Origin: Kluyveromyces lactis
Lineage: Eukaryota; Ascomycota; Saccharomycetes; Saccharomycetales; Saccharomycetaceae
Direction: 5' to 3'
Assembly: GCF_000002515.2 (NCBI RefSeq)
Contig: NC_006041.1
Coordinates: 1,240,001-1,304,000 of the forward strand
Length of the DNA stretch: 64,000 nucleotides
Shown here: one piece after another, positions 20,247 through 30,717 of the stretch
How the letters are laid out: each line of letters starts with the position of its first letter
Numbering within the stretch: position 1 is the stretch's first letter
Made by a program: the position numbers and the translations under genes
Notes under the pieces: model-generated
Databases searched by the model: none
Seen by the model: the letters and a program-made list of their open reading frames with translations, nothing else
What the model was told of the DNA's origin: nothing

Positions 20247-21668
20247 TTAAATTTTGCATATTTTTTTTATGGTGTTTAGATCGATGCTCTTTGGTCTTTC
20301 AATTGGTAAACCAAGGATTCTGTCCCAAACCAACTGTGACAAGGGTCCCATTGCCCTTGAACAACCGAATATTACTGTGAAAAATAGTAGCTGATCAATA
20401 CCGTAGTGGTAGAATAAAATTCCTGATGCGCTGTCGACGTTTGGATATGGATTCTTTGTTTTACCATGTTCTTTCAAGACTTTTGGTGCAATTTGTGATA
20501 ATTGTTTCATCAATTGGACTTTGGCATCAGATTTGAATTCTTTTGGTCTCTTTTCTGCAAAATTCAACATTGCATCAAATCTTGGATCTGGTTTCCTTAA
20601 CACGGCGTGGCCGTATCCTGGAATCACTCTACTTGAATTCAATACTTTCCATAGATATTCTTCCACTTGTTTCACATTTTCTACAGAATCGACATCCTTT
20701 TCCATCTCAACTAGGAATCTAACCACTTCTTGAGCCGCTAATCCATGCAACGGTCCTGCCAAACCCATGATACCAGAAGAATAACTGAGGTATGGGTCAC
20801 TTAAGGCACTCCCGACAAGGTGCGTGGTATGTGCAGAAACGTTCCCACCTTCATGATCAACATGAATACCGCAGTATAAACGAACTAGGTTAACGAAGTC
20901 GTTAGATCTTTCTTGTGTGAGCGAGTGCATGTTCACGGAATCACTAACTGTCATTCCAAGCAAAGATGCAATGTTGTACGACCAATCCTTTTCGACGTTG
21001 TAATGGCCTAAAGGTTCACCATCGTTAACAATATTGCTGTAAATTTTCCCGGTGATCTTGGGTAAAGCGGCAATTAGATTCAACACGTCTTCATAGACGT
21101 ATTCCCAATAATCCATTTTCCCAATGCTACCTTCTTGATACTTCTCAGCGAATATGGATCCCTTGTTCATGGATGCCAATGCAATTGCCAATTGGGTCAT
21201 AGGATGCATGTCACGAGGCAAGCTCGTTAATAGCTTCTCCGTGTGAGGTGGTAACTTGGCACCTCTTTCAGCCAATTCTTGAGTCAATTTTCTTACCTGT
21301 TCCTCTGAAGGTACCTCCCCAGTCATCAATAACCATAACATGGATTCTGGTAAGAATTCACCTTTCCCATTATCTTCTGGCGCGCCAGGTAACAACTTTT
21401 GACATTCAGCAATAGTTTTCCCATGGAACCTTATTCCTTCATTGGGGTCCAATGTGGTACTTTCCCAATACATAGATTGATTTCCTCTCATACCATTGAT
21501 AACGCTGCCAATAGTAATGTCACCAACTTTCACATCCGAAAAGTTCTTCTTGATATGTAGTAATTCTTCTCTTCTTTTTGGTATAACGTCAGCAATTGCA
21601 GCTTTCAAATTCAATAGATGTCTACTAGAATGAAACAATCTAGTTTGCGTAAAGTTTTTGAGCATCAT
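20247..21668 (-). CDS. CIT3: Mitochondrial (2-methyl)citrate synthase
   Basis: A 473-residue citrate synthase family enzyme, positional counterpart of S. cerevisiae CIT3 (YPR001W). That enzyme condenses propionyl-CoA (and acetyl-CoA) with oxaloacetate to 2-methylcitrate in mitochondria. The N-terminus MMLKNFTQTRLFHSSRHL is a presequence with a typical cleavage-site look. Catalytic segments are HVDHEGGNVSAHT, GPLHGLAAQEV and PGYGHAVLRKPDPRF. It pairs functionally with PDH1 downstream on the same strand. The substrate preference is inferred from synteny, because citrate and methylcitrate synthases share these motifs. Confidence 0.9.
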   Translation of the reverse strand: MMLKNFTQTRLFHSSRHLLNLKAAIADVIPKRREELLHIKKNFSDVKVGDITIGSVINGMRGNQSMYWESTTLDPNEGIRFHGKTIAECQKLLPGAPEDNGKGEFLPESMLWLLMTGEVPSEEQVRKLTQELAERGAKLPPHTEKLLTSLPRDMHPMTQLAIALASMNKGSIFAEKYQEGSIGKMDYWEYVYEDVLNLIAALPKITGKIYSNIVNDGEPLGHYNVEKDWSYNIASLLGMTVSDSVNMHSLTQERSNDFVNLVRLYCGIHVDHEGGNVSAHTTHLVGSALSDPYLSYSSGIMGLAGPLHGLAAQEVVRFLVEMEKDVDSVENVKQVEEYLWKVLNSSRVIPGYGHAVLRKPDPRFDAMLNFAEKRPKEFKSDAKVQLMKQLSQIAPKVLKEHGKTKNPYPNVDSASGILFYHYGIDQLLFFTVIFGCSRAMGPLSQLVWDRILGLPIERPKSIDLNTIKKICKI

Positions 21669-22618
21669 GCCGAAAATAATTGATAATATAAATAATGTGC
21701 CTTGAGGATTGTTCCTGAGTCAGCCTTGTTATTATTTCGAAATATTCAAATATACATAAAATAAGGGAAGACGTCAGTGCAAAACTGAAGTCCATATTTC
21801 AAAATTCGATAAGATCTATAATTACCATCATTTATATACTTTATAAATCGTGATAATGAAGTGGTTTACGCGGTAATCAGTTGCTAATTAATCGATCTAT
21901 TGATCTATTCGGCACCGAAAGAGGTGTAACTCTCATACGTTATATTATGACCTTTAAAATGTTATTGAATGTGGAGAAGGTTAAAATGATGACAGTTTTG
22001 TAAATTAAATACAACTAGTTGACAAAAAAAAAAAGAATAAACCGACGATCATTGCATTTGGAACGGGTTAAATTGACGACCCTTTTGTCTCCTCCTTGTT
22101 AATCACATGCCAAACTCTGAAGGGATGAGTTTTTGACCGTTGCTTTACCAGAATACTAGATGAACTCAGAATAGTTAAGTCACGTAAAAAAAAATGGTGC
22201 TTGTGTTTACCAGCTGAAAGCATCTTGTCAATAACGGTATCTGGCAGAGCAGCGTCAGTTTTCTTTTTTTTTTTTTTTATCATCTGGCTTCAGAATCGTA
22301 AGAATGTCCCACTTTTCAATCTGCATTGTATGGAAGTCCCCAACAACGTTGAAATGTCTCTGTTCTCTCATCATCAACAATGACTAGAAAATAGAAGACC
22401 GACATGGCAGCCGGATACACACATGCGCCCTCATATCCGAATCTTTGAACAGCTGCTGACACCAAAATTGTGTTGAGGCTGAAACGCTGATTAACTCCAG
22501 TTGTTACAGTAACGGTAATCTAATGTTTTTAATATGTTTAGTCACATGATCGATGCTAAAAGGTTATCGATTCCTCCATTTACATACACACATATGCATA
22601 TATAAATTGATGTATTAA
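21669..22618. other. CIT3 promoter region and LOC1 3' region
   Basis: A 950-bp AT-rich spacer with poly-A (22024-22035) and poly-T (22261-22278) tracts. No gene is recognised. The short open frames here have low-complexity sequence. Confidence 0.5.
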
Positions 22619-23242
22619 CTATGCAAAGCTGACAGATTTCTTCTTCTTGATAGGTTCAGACTGAGCTGCTAATGTCTCTTGTTTCAGTTCTTGCCTTTTG
22701 GTTTTCCTACGAATAGTTCTGGCAACGGATGCCTTCTTCTTGATTTCATCTTTCTTACCCTCTAGTTGTTCCTTCTTTTCGGTTTCTTTTCTTTCCATTT
22801 CTTGTCTCTTTAGATCACGAATTTCTTCGAGTCTCCTTGTCTTCTCTAATTTGCTCTCTGTTATTTCATCATTTTTATCACCTATCGTTTTGATTAATCT
22901 GTTTAACGCTATTAAATCATGATCACCGATGAACTTCTTCCCCTTTTTACCCTTTTTGATTTTTACACCAGGTACAATCGCTCTATTAAGTGTTGGAATA
23001 TTTAATTCTTTCTCGGTATAGCGTCTTTCCTTCTTCTTCTGGCTACCATATAGACGTGCTTTGAAATTATCCTTCTTCACCTGTAACTTGGTTGGTTTCT
23101 TGGTATCAGATTTTTCAGTCATTTTAGGCACGTTTGCCATTTGATTTTTGGCAATAGAGTCCTCGAATACTTCTGATCTTACTTCCCTCGTTCCATTTTG
23201 TTTCTTGGATCTCTTAGCCGTTTTTGATTGTTTGGGAGCCAT
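22619..23242 (-). CDS. LOC1: 60S ribosome biogenesis / ASH1 mRNA localisation factor Loc1
   Basis: A 207-residue, extremely Lys/Arg-rich nuclear protein matching Loc1 in length, composition and position (YFR001W, the first gene right of CEN6). The N-terminus [17 protein letters not shown], a central [22 protein letters not shown] and a long charged helix (about 115-190) are visible. Loc1 binds double-stranded RNA, takes part in 60S assembly and retains ASH1 mRNA in the nucleolus before bud transport. A PAC promoter element 165 bp upstream agrees with a ribosome-biogenesis role. There is no globular enzymatic domain. Confidence 0.87.
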
Positions 23243-23407
23243 CTTTCAAGTTCGATGGATTGTTATGCGTCAAGGATTTTTCTTCTATAAGTCTGATTAT
23301 TGTAAATTCAGACTTGTCTCGCGGTTTAACTAGTAGACAGCGTACCCAGAGGTATAAATTCAAGTCCAGTTGTGCTTTTGTAGTAGTTGTGATAGTGTTC
23401 TACCAAA

Positions 23408-23420
23408 GCGATGAGATGAG
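23408..23420 (+). promoter_or_regulatory. PAC element (GCGATGAGATGAG)
   Basis: A full match to the polymerase A and C element found upstream of yeast ribosome-biogenesis genes, bound by Dot6/Tod6. It is about 165 bp upstream of the LOC1 ATG. Confidence 0.65.
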
Positions 23421-23805
23421 CTCAATTCATCATCGAAAAGTTTTATTTTTATTTCTTTTCGCTTGGTAACACTTTATTTCTTGAATTCCTGCATGTCAAT
23501 GTGAAAAAATAGAATAAACAATTAAAATAAAATAGAATAAATTAAATTAGATAAAAAAATATAAAAAAATATAATAATGATAGAAAATGAATAAATGATC
23601 AGAAACAATAAGATGATACAGAGTACACAACTCACGACTAGTATAAGGTAATATAGGTACACTGTGCTGGAGTTTAAATGTCAGATATCCGAATGATATT
23701 AGTTTTTCTTTCAATTGTCTTTTTAAGTATAGTAATAATAATGATAATCCATATAGTTATGTTGTATATTAAACAAGACAGTAGTGAACAAAGTGATGTA
23801 TATAT

Positions 23806-24002
23806 ATCACGTGCAAATAAAATATAATTTCAAATTAGTTTTAATTCTTCTTTTATTTTTCTAGAGAAAATATCTATTAATTTTCTCATAATAGAAATAA
23901 ATAAATTTTTACTTTTTTTATAATTATCTATTTAATTTAAATAAAACTTAATTCAATTTATTTTAAAATATTGTATAGTTTTACTATTCCGAAAAATAAA
24001 TA
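23806..24002 (+). other. Point centromere (CDEI-CDEII-CDEIII)
   Basis: CDEI is ATCACGTG at 23806-23813 (consensus RTCACRTG, bound by Cbf1). CDEIII is at 23977-24002 with the invariant core TTCCGAAA (23987-23994) and flanking positions that fit the S. cerevisiae and Kluyveromyces CDEIII bound by the CBF3 complex. The 163 bp between them (23814-23976) contain only 17 G or C by hand count, about 90% AT, in long A and T runs. S. cerevisiae CDEII is 78-86 bp, while K. lactis CDEII is known to be about 160 bp, so the length points to Kluyveromyces. The surrounding genes are orthologues of those flanking CEN6 and CEN16 of S. cerevisiae, independent support that this is the functional centromere. Confidence 0.92.
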
Positions 24003-24009
24003 TATTTTC

Positions 24010-24231
24010 TGTTTCAATAGGAAATTAATAATAAATATTAAAAAATTAAGCCGGGAAGAAGGTAGTGGAGATGTTATTGTATGGAGTTGTGAGAGAACTT
24101 CTAAGGTGTCATTTTTTTTTCAGAAGCAGTAAATATACTACTGGAGCCGCTATGAACTAGGATCTATACGATAGCATATTGTTATTGATCAACAAATCCC
24201 GAAAATATATAAATAGAGTTTTCTTCATCGA
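24010..24231 (+). mobile_element. Degenerate solo LTR (Ty1/copia-like family), copy next to the centromere
   Basis: Shares with the copies at 24499, 49750 and 57202 the ordered anchors TGTT start, CTAAGG, GAACTAGGATC, a TATA motif (AAATATATAAATAGA) and a terminal TTCATC. The spacing between CTAAGG and GAACTAGG is near-identical (51-53 bp in three copies). It is shorter than its relatives and old. No coding part is present. The left end is uncertain, but it begins within about 10 bp of CDEIII. Confidence 0.6.
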
Positions 24232-24498
24232 ATTCTTCCATTCGAATTTGACGATATATCTATCATTGTTCTACATTTATATGTATGTTAGACGGCATAT
24301 ACCAAGAAGAATATCGAAGAAGAACCAAAGAACATCATAAATAGTTTACATAACACATGCGAAGCTCTTAATTAAATCCCCAGGTTATCGTCCAGAAAGT
24401 ACAGAAAAACCCGATCAGGAGATCGAAATGTCCATCATCAACTTTTACATCACTATCCCTCTAGACCAAGTCCCTAATGTCACTACTTCACAGTATCC

Positions 24499-24794
24499 TG
24501 TTCAATAAGAGACAGTACCATATTCTCAAAACTTGCTATTTTTCAATTTAATCGCGGTTAATACATTACCAGTAGTACAGATTTGGTTTATCAATATCAG
24601 GCCTAACTTATTCTTCTTATAATGAAGAAAGCTCTTAAAGTAAAATAGCAGTAGACAATTCTTGCCGCTAAGGCGCTAGTAATCCACGACATCGTGGTCG
24701 AAACTCAAGATAATCCAAAAAGGACTAACTATCTTTGATTTCTATTTATCTAAATGAGAAAAGAATTCTCGCATGTTAATTTGACAATTCATGA
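24499..24794 (+). mobile_element. Degenerate solo LTR, second pericentromeric copy
   Basis: Begins TGTTCAATAAGAGACAG, has CTAAGGCGC-AGT-ATC at about the same offset as in the copy at 57202, a weaker GGACTAACTATC match and a TTCAT end. Its length of about 296 bp is close to the 293 bp of the best copy. It is more diverged than the others, so an old insertion. It lies 70 bp from the HAT1 stop codon. Confidence 0.45.
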
Positions 24795-24865
24795 AGTTGA
24801 AGTAATAAGTCTTAGTTACCAGCTTGTTTGACAAGTGAACCATCCAAAGAAGACATTACGACGTT

Positions 24866-26038
24866 TTATGCTTTGAGTCTTTTGTCAGATTCACCTTGCG
24901 AGTCAGAAAATGTCCTTTTTCTGATAGCTACTTTAGAGAGAATACGATTGTAATCTTCGGTTAGGGATTGGAAAGCCGTTTGTAATTTATCTTTCTTCAG
25001 GCTCTCATCCATATCCATAAGAGCCTCAAAATTCTTTTCATAAATTCTCTTTTTTAATTGTAATCTATAGTTAGGAGACTTTTGATATAGAAGGAACATT
25101 TCTAAGATACGCATGAACTGTCTCTTCTCCAATTTTAACTGAGCTTGCTTCTTGGTAATCCAATCTATATTTATAGGTAGTTCATTCGGACAATCTGCCA
25201 AAGAGTTTTTGTTAATCACTCTTTCAAAATCACAACGATCTCTCAAATCGTCGAAGCTTTCATTCGGATCCTCCACTGTTATCTCAACGACAGATAAGTC
25301 ATTCATCCATTGTTTTACTATAGCCTGATATAGCCTTTTTCCATGACCATGACCTTGGTATGGAGGCATGATTAAAAATTGGGATATTTTTGCCCTGCAT
25401 TTCTGTTCATCTGCTTTGCTGGAATCAAACGATTGAGCACCTAAATATTTCCAGAACTGATAAGTGGTGGTGTACCCAATACACTTCTTAGAGTTTTTAT
25501 TGAATACAATGAATATTTCCCAAGATGAATCATTTTCGTCAATGTATGAGGCCGACTCTATGAACAATAACGTGAAAATCTGCATTCTTTTATGCAACAT
25601 TTTGATAGCTGGGTCCTGCAAAGAAACTCTATATATGACAAATTCTTGATCACCGATTTCATATTCCTCAACTAGTTTGTCTTTTTCAGGTAAAGCAAAA
25701 GTCTCTTGCTCCTTGGTGAACGTTTTTATCCATGCTTCCTCATCTTTAATAATTACATCGTCTTCTGGAAGCTTATCAAGAAGTAGCTTCTGTACATCTT
25801 CAATTTCGTTATTGAGTTTCGCATCATATTTGACATTAACAAATGGTTTGAACGTGATAGAATCGAACGCTAAGAAGATCTGTAAGTTTTTATACCCAAA
25901 TATTTGTTCAGAATCACCATAAATAGGATACGTGAAGGTTGGCTTGAAGTTAACTGCCCCATTTTCATCAACTAAGGAGAGATTAAGGGCTTCATTAGAA
26001 GATACAGTCCATGTTTCAGGTCTTAAATCAACAGCCAT
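24866..26038 (-). CDS. HAT1: Type B histone acetyltransferase catalytic subunit
   Basis: A 390-residue Hat1, which acetylates newly made histone H4 at Lys12 (and Lys5) with its partner Hat2. The N-terminal Hat1 domain is followed by a GNAT core with the acetyl-CoA loop in FLIMPPYQGHGHGKRLYQAIV (around residues 220-240) and the conserved VEITVEDPNESFDDLRDRCDF. A helical C-terminal domain and a basic tail end the protein. Orthologous to YPL001W, the first gene left of CEN16. It is divergent from SNF8. Confidence 0.95.
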   Translation of the reverse strand: MAVDLRPETWTVSSNEALNLSLVDENGAVNFKPTFTYPIYGDSEQIFGYKNLQIFLAFDSITFKPFVNVKYDAKLNNEIEDVQKLLLDKLPEDDVIIKDEEAWIKTFTKEQETFALPEKDKLVEEYEIGDQEFVIYRVSLQDPAIKMLHKRMQIFTLLFIESASYIDENDSSWEIFIVFNKNSKKCIGYTTTYQFWKYLGAQSFDSSKADEQKCRAKISQFLIMPPYQGHGHGKRLYQAIVKQWMNDLSVVEITVEDPNESFDDLRDRCDFERVINKNSLADCPNELPINIDWITKKQAQLKLEKRQFMRILEMFLLYQKSPNYRLQLKKRIYEKNFEALMDMDESLKKDKLQTAFQSLTEDYNRILSKVAIRKRTFSDSQGESDKRLKA

Positions 26039-26371
26039 ATTTTCAGAGAGTCAATGCTTCTCAGTTGAGTACAGCTTTCCCTGTTCCTATTATTGCTTTC
26101 GCGTCTCTTGATTATAATCTGGCATTTTATTTCAGCTTTTTTCTTTATTTCCTTCATAATTTAAGAAGGTAAAGCTTGACCACTTCATAATGGTAGAGTA
26201 GTTGGGCATAGAGGCAAAGCAATTAAAATAGATATATAATCAAACCTCGTGTCAACTGTTGATTACTATGTTCCAGAATTTATTTGGATTACTTTAGGTA
26301 TATTTCCAGTGAAATCTGCTACGATATAGAGTAAACGTCTGACATAAATTGGTAGATTTTTGACGGTTGCC
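26039..26371. other. Divergent promoter HAT1/SNF8
   Basis: A short AT-rich bidirectional promoter. No specific element is recognised. Confidence 0.4.
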
Positions 26372-27070
26372 ATGAAGAAATTCGGTGTTGCGGCCTTCGG
26401 CGAGTCTGGTCAATATGATCTTGCCTCGAACAAGTTAGGCTCACAGAATAATGAATTGAATGAGCAGCTTTCAATCTTTCAAGTTAAACTAGTGGAATTT
26501 GCCAGGCAACATAATAAAGAGCTCCGAGATGTTCCCCGTTTTCGTGCGAAGTTTATGAGAATGTGCTCAGCGATAGGCATTGATCCATTATCTATATTCG
26601 ATAAGAATAGCCATTTATTCCATATAGATGACTTCTACTATCAGATATGCGTGAAGATTATAGAGATTTGCCGGAACACAAAGGATGTCAACGGTGGTGT
26701 TATATCTTTAGAAGAGTTGCATGTCAATTATTTCAAGAACATGAACATAGAAATGGAGGACATTGAAAAGGCCATTATAATGTTGGGACCCCTAGACGGT
26801 GGCTTTGAGTTGTTTACTATAAGACAGAAAAAGTTCTTACGTAGTGTGCCAAATGAACTTACGGATGACCAGACTAAAATTCTTGAAATATGTTCTATCA
26901 TGGGATATGCCAGTATAACTCTTCTTAGAGCCAACCTCAACTGGAAAAGAGTAAGAAGTCAGTCAGTTTTGGATGGAATGGTGGCATCTGGACTAATTTG
27001 GGTTGACTCACAGTCTCTGGAAGGAGAAGTGTTGTACTGGGATCCGTCTTGGATCATCAACTTAAGCTGA
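26372..27070 (+). CDS. SNF8: ESCRT-II subunit Snf8/Vps22
   Basis: A 232-residue EAP30-family protein, part of the ESCRT-II complex with Vps25 and Vps36. It sorts ubiquitinated cargo into multivesicular bodies at endosomes. The start MKKFGVAAFGES matches the conserved Snf8 N-terminus, which fixes ATG 26372; upstream codons to 26360 lack an ATG. Winged-helix repeats are indicated by FLRSVPNELTDDQTKILEICSIMGYASITLLRANLNW and ALYWDP-like VLYWDPSWI at the end. Matches YPL002C, adjacent to HAT1 in S. cerevisiae. Confidence 0.95.
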   Translation: MKKFGVAAFGESGQYDLASNKLGSQNNELNEQLSIFQVKLVEFARQHNKELRDVPRFRAKFMRMCSAIGIDPLSIFDKNSHLFHIDDFYYQICVKIIEICRNTKDVNGGVISLEELHVNYFKNMNIEMEDIEKAIIMLGPLDGGFELFTIRQKKFLRSVPNELTDDQTKILEICSIMGYASITLLRANLNWKRVRSQSVLDGMVASGLIWVDSQSLEGEVLYWDPSWIINLS

Positions 27071-27185
27071 CTCGATTGAAATCTTACCAGTACATCTTAG
27101 TATTTGCGGAATAGAACATTAAGATTACTTTGAAATTACTGTGAACTATATAAAATTTACATCCTTTTATTTTTATTACTATTGT

Positions 27186-28520
27186 TCATTTTGGATTACG
27201 TGTTTTACGTTCCCTGTATTTTGCGTTTACTGTTTCAAAAGAATCCATCAGGTTACGATCAGACATTTTTTGATAAACATTAACAACTTTCCCGATACCA
27301 TCGCCCACATTTATAACAGTTTTATTCTTAATAGTGGCTCTTGGTAGATTATCCTTGAATATTTTGGCCACTGAAGCCTTTAATCTATAGTTCAATTCTA
27401 CAGAATTTACAACCGACGAGGAGCGCGATGCCTTATCAGTCGTTTGATCAGGTACTATCCACTCCATCGGCGAAAACTCACATTCGTAAAGAATTAGAGG
27501 AATATCGCTAGCCATTTCGTAAATTGGTTTTCTGGGCATCTTTTCTATATCCAACATTTCTTTGATTAGATTGGGATCTTCAAGACCTTGGCCAACGAGA
27601 AATAGATTAGCCACCATACACCTCACTTGATGCCACAAGAAAGCTGAACCTACCAAGTCAAAGCAGTACATGTCTTCGCTGACGTGCATGATATTTGAAC
27701 TTTTAATTGTCCTCTTATAATTTGTAATCTGTTTTGAACCATCTAATTTGCAAAAGTTTCTGAAATCATGCTCACCTTCATAGTGTTTGGCTGCCAGTTG
27801 CATCCTTTCAAGATCCAAACCCTCTGAGCTGAACAAGTATTTGTAATGTCGACTTTTACAGCTGAATCTGGCATCAAAACCTTTTGGTGGCCGTAGGCAA
27901 ACTGCAGATACTCTGATATCTTCTGGTAAAATCTGGTTTAAAATATTAACATATTGAATCTCCTTGTCGTCATAGCTGGGATCAAGCTGCTCTTCTGCAG
28001 TGAGATTCGAACGAACTCTCAATGAAATTACTTGATTCATGGCACTAACGCCTCTGTCTGTTCTTCCACATCTACTAAACTTATATTCTTGAGGAACCAT
28101 GGACGGAACAAGTTTGCATTTATTCATGGTCTCTAATATCGTACCCTCGACAGTAGGTAAAGGAGTCGCATCTTTTTGAATTGCCAATCCGTTATAGTTC
28201 CATCCCAAATAAGCAAACTTGAAGGCGACAAACCGTGTGTTGTATTTGGAGAAGTCGAATTCCCTTGATTTCCTAGGTTTCTTGACGTTCTTTCTTCTCT
28301 CTGCTTCAACAGCAGCGTCCGCAGATCGCTTTTTTACCTCAGCCACGGTATCTGAGTTATTTCCTTTAGCATCACTACCATTTTCACTAGTATTTTCCAG
28401 CTGTAGCAATCGCTCAATCAACTGTTCCCTGGTCCAATTCTTATAAGCAGACTGGTCAGTGGACATTGCTGACACAGTGCCTTTACCATCTAGTTTGAAA
28501 AGTTTTGATAAAAATCCCAT
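27186..28520 (-). CDS. DEG1: tRNA pseudouridine synthase Deg1/Pus3
   Basis: A 444-residue TruA-family enzyme that makes pseudouridine at positions 38 and 39 of tRNA anticodon arms. The catalytic Asp lies in FSRCGRTDRGVSAMNQVISLRV. The second conserved block is SRHYKYLF, and YCFDLVGSAFLWHQVRCMVANLFLVGQG is the family C-terminal motif. A basic segment at about 60-90 (RRKNVKKPRKSREFDF) suggests nuclear targeting. It is orthologous to YFL001W, the first gene left of CEN6. It ends 115 bp from SNF8 (convergent) and shares a promoter with SPB4. Confidence 0.95.
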   Translation of the reverse strand: MGFLSKLFKLDGKGTVSAMSTDQSAYKNWTREQLIERLLQLENTSENGSDAKGNNSDTVAEVKKRSADAAVEAERRKNVKKPRKSREFDFSKYNTRFVAFKFAYLGWNYNGLAIQKDATPLPTVEGTILETMNKCKLVPSMVPQEYKFSRCGRTDRGVSAMNQVISLRVRSNLTAEEQLDPSYDDKEIQYVNILNQILPEDIRVSAVCLRPPKGFDARFSCKSRHYKYLFSSEGLDLERMQLAAKHYEGEHDFRNFCKLDGSKQITNYKRTIKSSNIMHVSEDMYCFDLVGSAFLWHQVRCMVANLFLVGQGLEDPNLIKEMLDIEKMPRKPIYEMASDIPLILYECEFSPMEWIVPDQTTDKASRSSSVVNSVELNYRLKASVAKIFKDNLPRATIKNKTVINVGDGIGKVVNVYQKMSDRNLMDSFETVNAKYRERKTRNPK

Positions 28521-28900
28521 CCCAGTATATGTAGTCTTGAAAGAATTATATCACAAGGCTAATATAACTTCATAGAAGTTTAACAAATAGATCATATCAA
28601 ACAAATTTGAATACAAATTGTTATGAATGGAACAACCATCGAGAACAACGCCGCATCAATGCCAATCAGCATTAAATGCAAGTTTGTACAGATTTAATGG
28701 AATTTTTTTTCTTTTCTATTGGGATGGCAGCTGGAAAGAAAAAAAATAAGTTCAAGCTCATCTCATCTCATCGGGAAAATGTATCCAGATTAAATCAGTG
28801 TGAACATATGCATACATTTGAAATCCAGGAGTAAGATTTGACCAACAAGGTATAAACTCACCACTCCAAAGCCTAGTCTAAAGTTTCGAACTGATACAAA
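28521..28900. other. Divergent promoter DEG1/SPB4
   Basis: Contains an extended PAC array at 28756-28773 and poly-A/T tracts. No gene. Confidence 0.5.
28756..28773 (-). promoter_or_regulatory. Extended PAC element
   Basis: Read on the minus strand it begins CGATGAGATGAGATGAGC, overlapping copies of the PAC core GATGAG. It is about 130 bp upstream of SPB4, a 60S biogenesis helicase, the gene class in which PAC elements are usual. Confidence 0.6.
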
Positions 28901-30691
28901 ATGTCGAAGTCGTTATCGTGGGACGATTTGAAATGCGAGATACAACCATGGATTAGAACGGCTATAGAATCGATGGGGTTTGAGACCATGACGCCAGTTC
29001 AAGCCTCAACTATTCCGTTGTTCTCTGGTAACAAGGATGTCGTGGTAGAATCTGTTACAGGATCTGGTAAGACTATAGCGTTCGTGATTCCAATTTTAGA
29101 AAGGTTGATAAAAGAAGAAGCCAATTCGGCCAAATTCAAGAAATCACATTTCCATTCGTTAATCATTTCACCAACCAGGGAATTAGCCAGTCAGATTCAT
29201 GATGTGATAGAAGACTTTCTGAAGTATTATCCAGATAATCTGTACCCAATACGGTCGCAATTACTCGTCGGAACAAGTAGCGCTAGTGTTCGAGACGATA
29301 TCAATAGTTTTACAGATAACAGACCCCAAATACTAGTTGGTACTCCTGGGAGAGTCCTAGATTTTTTGCAGAAGACTAATGTAAAGACTGCTTCCTGTGG
29401 TACCGTCGTGTTAGATGAAGCTGATAAGTTATTGGATTTGAATTTCCAGAAAGATGTAGAAACCATTTTAAAGATGTTGCCGAAGCAAAGAAGAACAGGG
29501 TTGTTTTCGGCAACAATCGAAAGTGCGGGTGCGCAAATCTTCAAAACAGGTATGAGAAATCCAGTGAAAGTTGCTGTGAAGTCTAACTCGAGCGCACCTT
29601 CATCTCTTTCGATAAACTATATCGTCATTCCACCTAAGGATAAATTACAACTATTGTTGACTCTACTCAACAACTACAGATTCAAGAAATGCATAGTTTA
29701 CTTCCCGACATGTATCTCGGTCACATATTTTTACGCATTCATAAACCATTTGAAAGAGCTTAATTTGATTCAGGATGATCTAAAACTCTTCTCACTACAC
29801 GGAAAGCTACAGACGCAATCGAGAATGAAGACGCTTGACAGTTTCACTTCTAACTTGACCGATGCCGTACTATTCACCACAGATGTTGCTGCTAGAGGGA
29901 TAGACATACCAGATGTTGATCTAGTTATCCAACTTGATCCACCAACAGATGCAGATATATTCATTCACAGATGTGGTAGAACAGGTAGGGCTAATAGGAT
30001 TGGTAAGGCACTTGTGTTTTTAAATGAAGGTAGAGAAGAAGATTACGTACCATTCCTGGAAGTGAAAAACGTCAAACTAGAAGAAGAATCTGTGGAACTG
30101 AAAGGCGTAGAGAATCTAACCAAAATATTCCACGATTGGATTTTACACGATAGAGCAAGATTCGATCACAGCGTAAGAGCATACGTTGCATTTATAAAAT
30201 ACTACTCAAAGCATACTGCATCATCGATCTTCAGATTCCACTCCATGGATTTCATCGGCGTTGCGAACTTTTACGGGTTGTTACGTCTGCCACGTATGCC
30301 CGAAATAACCAGGTATGCTGCCGACCAAATTCCGGAGGAAGGTTGGTTGGTATCACCACCAGTGAATTTAGACACATTTGCTTACTTAGATAAACAAAAG
30401 GAGAAGGCGAGGTTACAAGAATTACAAAACCTCAAGCAAATAAGCGATAAAAAGAAACTGAAAAGTGAGCTAAAGAAGAAGAACATGGCATGGTCCGATA
30501 AGACACTAACTAAAGAAGCCAAAGCTGAAAGAAGAGCAGCTATGGCCATCAAGAGGAAGGCAATTGAAGAGAAACTTCTGCGGGGCGATGAGGAATCAGA
30601 AGATGAAGTTGAGCAAGACTGGAAAGACCTTGTAAGACAAAACAAGAAAAAGAAGCATAACTCCATGCAAGGAAGTTTCGATGATTTATAG
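28901..30691 (+). CDS. SPB4: DEAD-box RNA helicase Spb4, 60S ribosome assembly
   Basis: A 596-residue ATP-dependent RNA helicase. The motifs occur in order: Q motif region [15 protein letters not shown], Walker [32 protein letters not shown] (motif II), [12 protein letters not shown] and HRCGRTGR. The C-terminus (about 490-585) is a long basic, coiled region typical of Spb4. It acts in the nucleolus on early and middle pre-60S particles. Orthologue of YFL002C. It is convergent with ULA1, the two stop codons only about 27 bp apart. Confidence 0.96.
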
Positions 30692-30717
30692 TCAATTACA
30701 TATCGTAGATAAATCTA

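Larger units (their letters stand above)
23243..24865. other. Pericentromeric spacer between LOC1 and HAT1
   Basis: A very AT-rich 1.6-kb region containing a PAC element, a point centromere (23806-24002) and two decayed LTR copies. It has no open frame with recognisable motifs. LOC1 and HAT1 are both transcribed leftward, so HAT1 reads toward the centromere and LOC1 away from it. Confidence 0.7.
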
